Shown here in pieces: positions 6,679 to 13,382 of a stretch of 15,073 nt of DNA (positions are counted from its first letter, which is position 1; each line of letters starts with the position of its first letter). This DNA is from Moraxellaceae bacterium (GTDB lineage Bacteria > Pseudomonadota > Gammaproteobacteria > Pseudomonadales > UBA3067), in contig NVTH01000041.1 of assembly GCA_002401525.1 (NCBI GenBank), positions 867 through 15,939 on the forward strand. Reading direction: 5' to 3'. Below the pieces are notes generated by a model. That model saw nothing but the letters and a program-made list of their open reading frames with translations, was not told where the DNA came from and did no database searches. Position numbers and translations under genes: made by a program.

Positions 6679-7815
6679 TTAATACCCACCTAACGAAGCA
6701 AAACGATCCCGATGATAATTACTGTCGCCAAACAATTGATTCGCGACTCTGGATCGTTTCATATAAAGACCAATATCAAATTCATCCGTCATGCCCATCC
6801 CGCCGTGCATTTGCACACCTTCGTTGGTGATTAAGGTCAAACAATCATTGAGTCTGGTTTTCGCTAGGCTAGCGAGTTGAGGCACCTCATCGCTGCCTTC
6901 GTCTAAAGCAGACAGTGCTTCTCTCACCACCGATTTGGCAATGTCTAGCTCAACAAACATATCCGCCGCACGATGCTTGAGTGCTTGAAAACTGCCAATG
7001 GTGACACCAAACTGTTCACGTTCTTTTAAGTAATCGATGGTGCGCTCAAACACGTCTTCCGCTGCCCCCAACATTTCCGCCGCCATTAATATGGCCGCTT
7101 TATCAAAAACGTTTTGTAGAATGGGAAACGCATGATCCACTTCAGCCAGTAAACAATCGGAACTCACTTCGACATTGTCTAGTGTCACATTTGCCACATT
7201 GCGACTATCAACGGTGGTTAGTTGTACTTTACTAATGCCCGCCTGGCTCGCATCAACAACAAACAAACTGATCCCAGCTTCTGCACCGTTGGCCCCAGAC
7301 GTTCGCGCGGAAATTATAAAGTAATCCGCTAGCTCCCCATCAACGACAAAGACTTTCTCACCCGACAATCGATATCCAGCGGCAACTTTTTCTCCACGGC
7401 AGGTGACTTGGTGGATGGAATGCCTTATTTGCTCTTCATGAGCAAAGGCAAATAACGAGGAGCCGTCAACGATTTTAGGAAGGTATTGATCTTTCTGAGC
7501 GTCGGAACCCGCTTGCATCAAAATTTCTGCGGCTAAAAAGCCGGTACTGAATAAAGGAGAGGGGGTTAGATGGCGGCCCAATTGTTGCAATACCAAACCT
7601 AATCCTAAGTAACCAAATTCACTGCCGCCCCAGCCTTCGGGCACAATTATTCCTGTCCAACCTAATTCAGCGACTTGTTTCCATAACGCTTGATCGTGAT
7701 AACGCTCTTTTGCGTCTCGAAGTTTTCGAAAGTTTTCGATGGTTGCAACTTTTTCGCTAAAGTCTTGCGCAGATTGTTGCAGCAAATTCTGTTCATCATT
7801 AAGTATCATTGCCAT
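6679..7815 (-). CDS. Acyl-CoA dehydrogenase, probable non-catalytic (beta) subunit
   Basis: A 378-aa acyl-CoA dehydrogenase fold: N-terminal helices (DEQNLLQQSAQDF), YRLSGEKVFVVDG in the middle domain, LKEREQFGVTIGSFQALKHRAADM in the C-terminal domain, and QMHGGMGMTDEFDIGLYMKR near the end. The usual TEP signature is replaced by FAFAHEEQ, and the terminal motif QLFGDSNYHRDRF has Gly (about 363) where classic ACADs have the catalytic Glu. This is the pattern of the FadE27-like subunits of mycobacterial alpha2beta2 steroid side-chain ACADs. AAAAGGAT precedes the ATG by about 8 nt. It lies 107 nt downstream of a Glu-containing ACAD on the same strand, its likely partner. Fold certain; subunit role inferred. 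Confidence 0.9.
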   Translation of the reverse strand: MAMILNDEQNLLQQSAQDFSEKVATIENFRKLRDAKERYHDQALWKQVAELGWTGIIVPEGWGGSEFGYLGLGLVLQQLGRHLTPSPLFSTGFLAAEILMQAGSDAQKDQYLPKIVDGSSLFAFAHEEQIRHSIHQVTCRGEKVAAGYRLSGEKVFVVDGELADYFIISARTSGANGAEAGISLFVVDASQAGISKVQLTTVDSRNVANVTLDNVEVSSDCLLAEVDHAFPILQNVFDKAAILMAAEMLGAAEDVFERTIDYLKEREQFGVTIGSFQALKHRAADMFVELDIAKSVVREALSALDEGSDEVPQLASLAKTRLNDCLTLITNEGVQMHGGMGMTDEFDIGLYMKRSRVANQLFGDSNYHRDRFASLGGY

Positions 7816-7922
7816 GGTGACGATCCTTTTTTAACTGCTTCTAAATATAATTAAATACTTTTCCCGGTATTCATAGTTCCGTATTTTGAGCTTTATATTT
7901 TATAGCTCTAAAGATCGAACAC

Positions 7923-9104
7923 TCAATCAGGTAATCCTAAAATACGCTTGGCAATAATATTAAGCTGCACTTCACTGGTTCCGCCTTCAATGGAATTGGC
8001 TTTGGAGCGTAACCATTCACGGGTCGTGGATAATTCTCGATTGGAAAACCCTTCGCCTTCCCAACCTAGCGCTTGACTGCCCATGCATTCGAGCAGTATT
8101 TCGTATTTTCGTTTATTTAATTCAGAACCGTAGTATTTGAATGCAGAGGAAATAGCGCCCGGTGCGCTGCCTGTTTTTAATTCCGCTTGAAATCGACTTC
8201 CCTGGGATTTAAACGCCCGCGCATCCATGTTGTATTGTGCGAGTTTATCTCGCAATACCGGATCCGCTAATTTGCCGACGACTTCACCCAGGTAATCCTT
8301 TGCGTAATCCTCTACTTTACGTTTTATTCCTTGCCCCCCAATGCCACCAATCATGTCTCGTTCGTGCTGCAGCAATGTTTTCGCGACAGTCCAGCCTTTA
8401 TTAAGCCCACCTACCAAATTTTCTTTAGGGACACTGACGTCCTCCAGAAAGGTTTCACAAAATGGCGAGACACCGCTAATCAATTGAATCGGTTTGGTAC
8501 TAACACCAGGATCATCCATGTCAATTAACAAAAAGCTAATGCCGTCATGTTTACTGGCCTCAGGATCGGTTCGTACTAAACAAAAGATCCAATCCGCGTA
8601 ATTGGCATAGGAAGTCCAAATCTTGCTGCCATTCACTAGGTAATGATCGCCTGTCAACGTTGCTTTGGTTTGCAAGCCTGCCAAATCCGAACCCGCGCCC
8701 GGTTCACTATAGCCCTGGCACCAACGAATCTCTCCCCGCACAATCTTTGGCAAATGCTGTTGCTTTTGAGTTTCATTGCCATATTGCAAAAGCGCAGGCC
8801 CAAGCATCCAAATGCCAAAACTCTGTAATGCCGGCCGTGCATTGATACGACCAAGCTCACGCTGTAATATTTTATTTTGTTTTTTAGTCAGTCCACCGCC
8901 GCCATACTCTTTAGGCCAGGTTGGAGTGGTCCACCCTCGCGACGCCATTCGATCCATCCACAGTTTCGAATCCGGCTTTTTATACTTCGCGTTTCGTCCT
9001 CCCCAGCAAGCCTCGGCTTCTGGCATCGGTGTACGCATAGACGGAGGGCAATTGACCTCTAACCACTCCCTTACTTCCGCTTTAAATTCCGCTAATTCAT
9101 CCAC
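7923..9104 (-). CDS. Acyl-CoA dehydrogenase, probable catalytic (alpha) subunit
   Basis: A long-type acyl-CoA dehydrogenase of 393 aa from the preferred start. WCQGYSEPGAGSDLAGLQTK is the FAD/acyl-CoA signature, NGSKIWTSYANYADW follows, and the C-terminal SIEGGTSEVQLNIIAKRILG carries a Glu equivalent to MCAD Glu376 and the FAD-contacting region. It introduces the alpha,beta double bond into an acyl-CoA and passes electrons to ETF. The reading frame extends upstream to a GTG at 9128, but I prefer the GTG at 9104: GAGAGGGA (9118-9111) lies 6 nt before it, while nothing resembling a ribosome binding site precedes 9128. It is first of a pair with the downstream ACAD. Together they resemble heteromeric FadE26/FadE27-type enzymes used on bulky cyclic or steroid acyl-CoAs. 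Substrate is unknown. Confidence 0.92.
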   Translation of the reverse strand: MDELAEFKAEVREWLEVNCPPSMRTPMPEAEACWGGRNAKYKKPDSKLWMDRMASRGWTTPTWPKEYGGGGLTKKQNKILQRELGRINARPALQSFGIWMLGPALLQYGNETQKQQHLPKIVRGEIRWCQGYSEPGAGSDLAGLQTKATLTGDHYLVNGSKIWTSYANYADWIFCLVRTDPEASKHDGISFLLIDMDDPGVSTKPIQLISGVSPFCETFLEDVSVPKENLVGGLNKGWTVAKTLLQHERDMIGGIGGQGIKRKVEDYAKDYLGEVVGKLADPVLRDKLAQYNMDARAFKSQGSRFQAELKTGSAPGAISSAFKYYGSELNKRKYEILLECMGSQALGWEGEGFSNRELSTTREWLRSKANSIEGGTSEVQLNIIAKRILGLPD

Positions 9105-9200
9105 TGAAAATCCCTCTCGATTAAGCACACCGTTATTGAAAGTTTTCTTATTTAAGGTTCTGAAGATATTGATAAAATGATTTCTTAAAACATCACATTC

Positions 9201-9220
9201 AGGTTGATTGAGGTTGATTT
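9201..9220. repeat. Direct repeat AGGTTGATT(G/T) x2
   Basis: Two adjacent 10-bp units differing in the last base, between the VOC gene stop and the ACAD start. Minor; possibly chance. Confidence 0.45.
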
Positions 9221-9232
9221 TATAATCGCTGG

Positions 9233-9619
9233 TTACACTTTATTTTCAAAGTTGAGCTCGAGCATTGTCCCAGACGGATCTTTCATAAACAATTGCACCT
9301 GATTAAGGTCTTGCATCTCAATCTGTCCGTATTTGATATTATTGGACTCTAGCTTCGATATGACATCACCTAAATTATCACATCGTAACGCCACATGATC
9401 AAAATATCCGGACCGAGTTTCATCTCGGCTCGAATTTTCCATTAAATGTATAATCGGATTTTCTCCAGAATAGAGCCACTGCCCTTTAACTCCTCCAAAA
9501 TTGGGCCGATACCCCGGCTTTAATCCAAGAATTCGATCATAAAAAATGGCCACTTCCTTTAACACTTCAGCTGGAGCGGCAATGGCTATGTGGTGAATAA
9601 ACGCATTCGTGTCGCTCAT
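9233..9619 (-). CDS. VOC superfamily protein (glyoxalase/extradiol dioxygenase fold)
   Basis: A 128-aa single vicinal-oxygen-chelate module. Two beta-alpha-beta-beta-beta repeats are visible: the first from IHHIAI (8-13) through the VAIFYDRILGLKPGYRP helix to IIHLM (56-60), the second from FDHVAL (73-78) through KLESNNIKYG to DPSGTMLELNF (114-124). Candidate metal ligands are His10, His58 or His75, and Glu121. Such proteins act as lyases, epimerases (for example methylmalonyl-CoA epimerase), isomerases or dioxygenases on small metal-bound substrates; the exact reaction cannot be decided. AGAGGAA lies 6-7 nt before the ATG. It is on the same strand as, and 104 or more nt upstream of, the ACAD pair, so it is probably co-transcribed. 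Confidence 0.85.
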   Translation of the reverse strand: MSDTNAFIHHIAIAAPAEVLKEVAIFYDRILGLKPGYRPNFGGVKGQWLYSGENPIIHLMENSSRDETRSGYFDHVALRCDNLGDVISKLESNNIKYGQIEMQDLNQVQLFMKDPSGTMLELNFENKV

Positions 9620-9675
9620 CGTATATTCCTCTTAAGTAATTTTTTGTGAAGTATCCCAGCGAAGTGATGCCATTG

Positions 9676-9704
9676 AATCATGCATACTTTTCCGCCGCAT
9701 GATT
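9676..9704. repeat. Inverted repeat AATCATGC / GCATGATT, 13-nt spacer
   Basis: Perfect 8-bp arms at 9676-9683 and 9697-9704. The centre-to-centre distance is 21 bp, two helical turns, so both arms face the same side of the DNA. It lies 57-85 bp upstream of the VOC start, a sensible place for an operator. Function is inferred from geometry. Confidence 0.5.
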
Positions 9705-9789
9705 ACATCAGCTTATTCTCAATAATTATCCCCGCCTATCATGGCCGCTGTAATATTCAGTTATTTCAACAAGCAGATCAAGCCACCTT

Positions 9790-9837
9790 GGCGCGATCTC
9801 GTGTTGTGAATAAAAATCGAATATACTAGCTCGCGCC
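9790..9837. repeat. Long-loop inverted repeat GGCGCGA / TCGCGCC
   Basis: Perfect 7-bp GC-rich arms (9790-9796 and 9831-9837) in otherwise A/T-rich DNA, extendable inward by two pairs after one mismatch. The loop is about 30 nt. Significance uncertain. Confidence 0.35.
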
Positions 9838-9980
9838 GTGCGGAGTTTTTACATAGATCATGCGCTGAGCTGTTTCAAAAATATATGAGTCACTAAGCTC
9901 AACGCAACTCTCAAGCACCGCTACTTTTAAGTGTATTCAGATTATTAAAATTAAGATTTGGAACGGTTCGTTTTTAGGTC

Positions 9981-10023
9981 GTAGTTGAGTTGTAGTTGAG
10001 TTGTAGTTGAGCTGTAGTGAGTT
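9981..10023. repeat. 11-bp tandem repeat, about 4 copies
   Basis: GTAGTTGAGTT twice (9981-9991, 9992-10002), then GTAGTTGAGCT (10003-10013), then a 10-bp degenerate copy GTAGTGAGTT (10014-10023). The 11-bp period is close to one helical turn, so each copy presents the same DNA face. It lies about 210-250 bp upstream of the amidohydrolase start. Confidence 0.85.
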
Positions 10024-10080
10024 CCCAGTAGGTTTCTAGTTAATCCGTATTATTATGTTTTATTAGCGATGACTATACCA

Positions 10081-10145
10081 TGCCTCCAAACTATATCTCT
10101 AAACTATGCATTCAAACCGTGCCTCCAAACTGTGCGTCCAATAAA
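10081..10145. repeat. 13-bp degenerate tandem repeat, 5 copies
   Basis: Five in-register 13-mers around the consensus TGCCTCCAAACTA: TGCCTCCAAACTA, TATCTCTAAACTA, TGCATTCAAACCG, TGCCTCCAAACTG, TGCGTCCAATAAA. The core TCCAAAC is best kept. It lies about 85-150 bp upstream of the amidohydrolase start, distinct in sequence and period from the 11-bp array just before it. Confidence 0.75.
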
Positions 10146-10159
10146 GTACGCATTTGGAG
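10123..10159. repeat. Hairpin CTCCAAA-TGCGT / ACGCA-TTTGGAG
   Basis: The last two copies of the 13-bp array pair with the sequence just after it: TGCGT (10133-10137) with ACGCA (10148-10152), and CTCCAAA (10123-10129) with TTTGGAG (10153-10159). This gives 12 base pairs with a 3-nt bulge and a 10-nt loop. It could be a leader hairpin or a protein-binding cruciform; no T tract follows. Confidence 0.55.
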
Positions 10160-10230
10160 TCGTACCCAATATCAATAAAAGGCCTTCTGATACACATTTA
10201 ATCAATCATTAAAATACGGAGATTTTAACA

Positions 10231-11364
10231 ATGAGCAGCTTGGGTTTTGGACTTATTTCTGCAGACTCACATATCGTTGAGCCCCCCGATTGTTACACTA
10301 AATACATCGATCCGAAATTTCGAGATCGCGCGCCTACCATCAAGCGGGACGATGCGGGCAATGATATTTATATTATCCCCGGCATGAAATCCACCATCCC
10401 CTTAGGCTTGGTGGCTGCGGCCGGGCTGAGCGCTGAAGAATTGGGCGCGCGACGCAAAGGCTGCACTTTTGACCAACTTCATGAGAGCGGCCACAACGCA
10501 AAATTTCGCGTCGCCGATCAAGATTTGGACGGTGTAGTTGCGGAAATCCTCTACCCTTCGGTCGGCATGGTGCTGTGTAATCACAAAGACTACGCCTATA
10601 AAACCGCCTGCATGCACGCCTACAATGAATGGCTCGCCGGCTATATTGACGAAGCACCTCCAGGCCGCTTATTTGGTCTGGGCCAAACCTCCGGTGAATC
10701 ACTGGAGCAAATGATTAAAGATTTTGAAGATTGTAAAAACAAAGGCTTTGTCGGCATGATGATGCCCGGCGACCCCCAACACGAAGATTACGACCACCCC
10801 ATGTATCACCAATTATGGGAAGTGGCCATCGAACTCAATATGCCTTTGTCGTTTCATATATTAACCTCCAGGTCTGGCGCTGGAAAAGTGCGAGGCAATA
10901 AGACCAATGGCTTTTTAGGCATAATTCGCAGCGTGCAAGACGTCATGGGGGTTTTTGTTTTAGGGGGAGTGTTCGAACGCTATCCACGGCTTAAATTTAT
11001 TGCCGCTGAAGCCGATGCAGGCTGGCTGCCCCATTACTCCTATCGAATGGATCATGCCTACGAACGACATGGCATTTGGATGGGGGGAGGAAAGGACCTT
11101 GGCAAAAAGCCAAGTGATTATATTAACCAAAACGTCTGGCTGACATTTCAGGACGATTGGGTGGCGTTTAAAGTCGCCAATTTAATGAACCCTAAACGCT
11201 TGGTGTGGGCCAATGACTTCCCCCACAGCGATGCCACCTGGCCTCACTCCCAAGAAATGCTCCTTGAGCACGCGTCCTGTTTATCAAAGGAACAACAACG
11301 TTGGATCATGCGTGACAATATTATCGAATGTTACGATTTACCATTGGATATCGTGCCGGCATAG
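10231..11364 (+). CDS. Amidohydrolase-2 family metal-dependent hydrolase or decarboxylase
   Basis: A 377-aa TIM-barrel protein of the amidohydrolase-2 group (ACMSD-like superfamily). The N-terminal ISADSHIVEPPDCYTKYI gives a D12-x-H14 metal motif in place of the common HxH. His209 (SFHI) and the catalytic Asp329 (WANDFPHSD) supply further ligands, and AAEADAGWLPHYSYRMDHAY (258-277) is a family-typical block. Relatives either decarboxylate aromatic or enol acids or hydrolyse C-N, C-O or C-C bonds; this particular branch, frequent in acyl-CoA catabolic clusters, lacks a firm function as far as I know. GGAGA precedes the ATG by 8 nt. It opens the plus-strand block with the CoA ligase and CoA-transferases, suggesting it acts on an intermediate or product of that pathway. 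Confidence 0.9.
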   Translation: MSSLGFGLISADSHIVEPPDCYTKYIDPKFRDRAPTIKRDDAGNDIYIIPGMKSTIPLGLVAAAGLSAEELGARRKGCTFDQLHESGHNAKFRVADQDLDGVVAEILYPSVGMVLCNHKDYAYKTACMHAYNEWLAGYIDEAPPGRLFGLGQTSGESLEQMIKDFEDCKNKGFVGMMMPGDPQHEDYDHPMYHQLWEVAIELNMPLSFHILTSRSGAGKVRGNKTNGFLGIIRSVQDVMGVFVLGGVFERYPRLKFIAAEADAGWLPHYSYRMDHAYERHGIWMGGGKDLGKKPSDYINQNVWLTFQDDWVAFKVANLMNPKRLVWANDFPHSDATWPHSQEMLLEHASCLSKEQQRWIMRDNIIECYDLPLDIVPA

Positions 11365-11677
11365 TACCTGGCATAACACGTCAACATACACCCGATGCAA
11401 TTTTAATATGAATCAGACGATTTACATTGAATTGCATTAGTGGTGTAGTAGTAAAAATAACAAAATAGCATCATCACCATTCTAATAAGACGGCAACTCA
11501 GTGGTGGCCTGCGGTGTCAGTGCTGAGGTGTTAATTCTGTGATATTTGCTTCGTCATTTTACTCCTGTCATGTCACTACAATGCGGTCATGTTTTTGCCC
11601 CAGAATAAACACCATAAGAATTGTTAAAAGCCGAACTTAATCGTTTAATCATTTTGAAATCAAAGGAAGATTACTTC
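11365..11677. other. 313-bp intergenic region before the CoA ligase
   Basis: No gene seen. It holds one inverted repeat soon after the amidohydrolase stop and, at its end, the ribosome binding site AAAGGAAGA (11662-11670) of the ligase. The length suggests that the ligase and following genes have their own promoter, but I could not identify promoter boxes or an intrinsic terminator with a T tract. Confidence 0.5.
11395..11437. repeat. Inverted repeat ATGCAATT / AATTGCAT downstream of amidohydrolase
   Basis: Perfect 8-bp arms at 11395-11402 and 11430-11437 with a 27-nt loop, 31 nt after the amidohydrolase stop. It may mark the end of the amidohydrolase transcript or a regulatory site for the ligase operon. 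No T run follows. Confidence 0.4.
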
Positions 11678-13324
11678 ATGCAAGCGAAACCCATACTTTC
11701 TCAGACTAGAATTTCCGAGATGTATCAACAAGGGTTCTGGTCCGATAAAACCACGCTAGACTTTTTCGACCAAGCGGTAAAAGAAGCACCCGATCGTATT
11801 GCCATTGTGGACAGCAATGTCGAGACCCGCAGCAGCACCCGCCTTAGCTATCAGGAATTTTCGGATAAAGTAGACAATATCGCTCTGGGCATGATCAATC
11901 TAGGAATTAACAAACACGATGTGGTTTCTTTTCAATTGCCTAATTGGTGGCAATTTGCAGCCACACACATTGCCTGTTTAAAAATCGGCGCCATCAGCAA
12001 TCCCTTGATGCCTATTTTTCGAGAACGGGAACTGACCTTTATGCTTGGTTTTGTAGAATCGAAACTGCTGATTATTCCCAAACAATTCCGAGGTCATGAC
12101 CACGTTGCCATGCTGGATGCAATTCGGCCTGAACTACCGGCCCTGGAAAATATTATTGTCATCGGGGGAGAAGATCCCATCAGTTTTGAAAAAGTGATGC
12201 TAGAACATAACCTTCACAATACCCTAGATAAAGAATCGCTTTTCCAACACAGAAAATTTAGCGCCGATGAGGTTTGCCAAATCATCTATACCTCTGGCAC
12301 CACAGGCATGCCCAAAGGCGTCATGCATACCTCGAACACCTTACTCAGTTCAGCTCATTCGTTTTTAAAAAACCTTGAATTAGACCAAAAAGATATCTTT
12401 TTCATGGGCTCCCCACTGGCTCATCAAACAGGTTTTTTATACGGCCTACTTGCTCCCATTGTTTTACAAACTACCGTCGTGCTGTTAGACGTTTGGTCAG
12501 CGAAAGCAGCCTGGCCAATCATCAACAAGGAAAAAGTTAATTTCACCATGGCGTCGACGCCATTTTTAGCGGATTTGGTCGCGTCACCCCTGGCTCAAAA
12601 GTGCAACTCAAGCAATTTTAAAATATTTGTCTGTGGCGGCGCTCCGGTACCTAGGGCGCTCGTCAAATCGGCGCAAAGTCAGCTGCAACTCAATGTCGCC
12701 ACAGTGTGGGGGATGTCTGAGCATGGCGCAGTCACCAGCACTCACCTCGACGATGTCGAAGACAAAATATTTAATACCGACGGCGAAGCACTTCCAGGCA
12801 TGGAAGTACGTATTGTGGACAACAATCATCAGCCCTCTGCCGCCGGCGAAAAAGGTGAATTACAGGCCCGTGGCGCATTTACCTTTGTTGGCTATTTAAA
12901 AAAACCAGAGGCCTACACAGTGGACCCCGAGGGGTGGTTTGATACCGGTGACTTAGCGGAAATGGATGACGACGGTTATATCCGCATTACCGGTCGCTCT
13001 AAAGACATCATTATTCGCGGCGGTGAAAATATCCCGGTCGTGGAAATTGAAAATTTATTATACAAACACGACGCAATCCAAGACGTTGCTGTAGTGGCCA
13101 TGCCCGATGAAAGACTCGGCGAATTGGGCTGCTGTTTTATTACCCTGAATCCAGGGTTTGAATTGAGCTTTACAGAAATGCTTGAATACCTCTCCGAAAA
13201 TAAAATGACTAAAAATTATTGGCCCGAACGCTTAGAGGTATTAGCCGAAATGCCTCGCACTCCCAGCGGAAAAATTCAGAAGTTTCATTTACGGGATTCA
13301 GCGCAGACATTGACTCGGGCATAA
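11678..13324 (+). CDS. AMP-forming acyl-CoA ligase (FadK/cyclohexanecarboxylate-CoA ligase-like)
   Basis: A 548-aa ANL-superfamily enzyme that activates a carboxylic acid with ATP and CoA through an acyl-adenylate. The P-loop YTSGTTGMPKG spans 204-214, WGMSEHGAV is the A5 motif, and the adenine/hinge region DTGD (422-425) is followed by GRSKDIIIRGGENI (A8). The catalytic Lys532 sits in RTPSGKIQKF (A10). The LPNWWQFAATHIACLKIGA segment resembles medium-chain FadK and cyclohexanecarboxylate-CoA ligases, hinting at a medium or alicyclic acid. The ATG at 11678 is preferred over an in-frame TTG at 11621 because AAAGGAAGA precedes it by 7 nt. It is followed after 58 nt by a CaiB-type CoA-transferase in the same direction, likely one operon. 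Class certain, substrate unknown. Confidence 0.93.
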   Translation: MQAKPILSQTRISEMYQQGFWSDKTTLDFFDQAVKEAPDRIAIVDSNVETRSSTRLSYQEFSDKVDNIALGMINLGINKHDVVSFQLPNWWQFAATHIACLKIGAISNPLMPIFRERELTFMLGFVESKLLIIPKQFRGHDHVAMLDAIRPELPALENIIVIGGEDPISFEKVMLEHNLHNTLDKESLFQHRKFSADEVCQIIYTSGTTGMPKGVMHTSNTLLSSAHSFLKNLELDQKDIFFMGSPLAHQTGFLYGLLAPIVLQTTVVLLDVWSAKAAWPIINKEKVNFTMASTPFLADLVASPLAQKCNSSNFKIFVCGGAPVPRALVKSAQSQLQLNVATVWGMSEHGAVTSTHLDDVEDKIFNTDGEALPGMEVRIVDNNHQPSAAGEKGELQARGAFTFVGYLKKPEAYTVDPEGWFDTGDLAEMDDDGYIRITGRSKDIIIRGGENIPVVEIENLLYKHDAIQDVAVVAMPDERLGELGCCFITLNPGFELSFTEMLEYLSENKMTKNYWPERLEVLAEMPRTPSGKIQKFHLRDSAQTLTRA

Positions 13325-13341
13325 AAACAGTAGACGGATGC

Positions 13342-13360
13342 AGCTAGGCGAACACTAGCT
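13342..13360. repeat. Small hairpin AGCTAG / CTAGCT before CaiB-type gene
   Basis: Perfect 6-bp arms with a 7-nt loop in the 58-nt gap, ending 6 nt before the AAAGGA ribosome binding site (13367-13372). It could form in the mRNA leader; effect unknown. Confidence 0.4.
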
Positions 13361-13382
13361 AAGCGGAAAGGAATTTTGGCTC

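Larger units (their letters stand above)
9620..10230. promoter_or_regulatory. 611-bp divergent intergenic region with repeats
   Basis: No credible gene in any frame. It separates the minus-strand VOC/ACAD genes from the plus-strand amidohydrolase, so it should hold two outward promoters. It contains an inverted repeat near the VOC start, a longer-range inverted repeat (9790-9796 with 9831-9837), an 11-bp tandem array, a 13-bp tandem array and a hairpin on the amidohydrolase side. The region is A/T-rich close to the amidohydrolase, and a GGAGA ribosome binding site (10218-10222) lies 8 nt before its ATG. I could not fix promoter boxes. Confidence 0.6.

Noticed and set aside
7888..7908. Possible terminator hairpin GAGCT...AGCTC between the two ACAD genes
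   Set aside because: Only 5-bp A/T-flanked arms and no T run in the transcribed direction; the genes look co-transcribed.
8776..9180. Plus-strand open frame opposite the start of the catalytic ACAD
   Set aside because: Antisense to a clear ACAD N terminus, with Cys/Pro/Ser-rich composition and no recognisable domain.
9981..10145. CRISPR-like array
   Set aside because: Units of 11 and 13 bp are directly adjacent with no unique spacers, and no cas gene is present.
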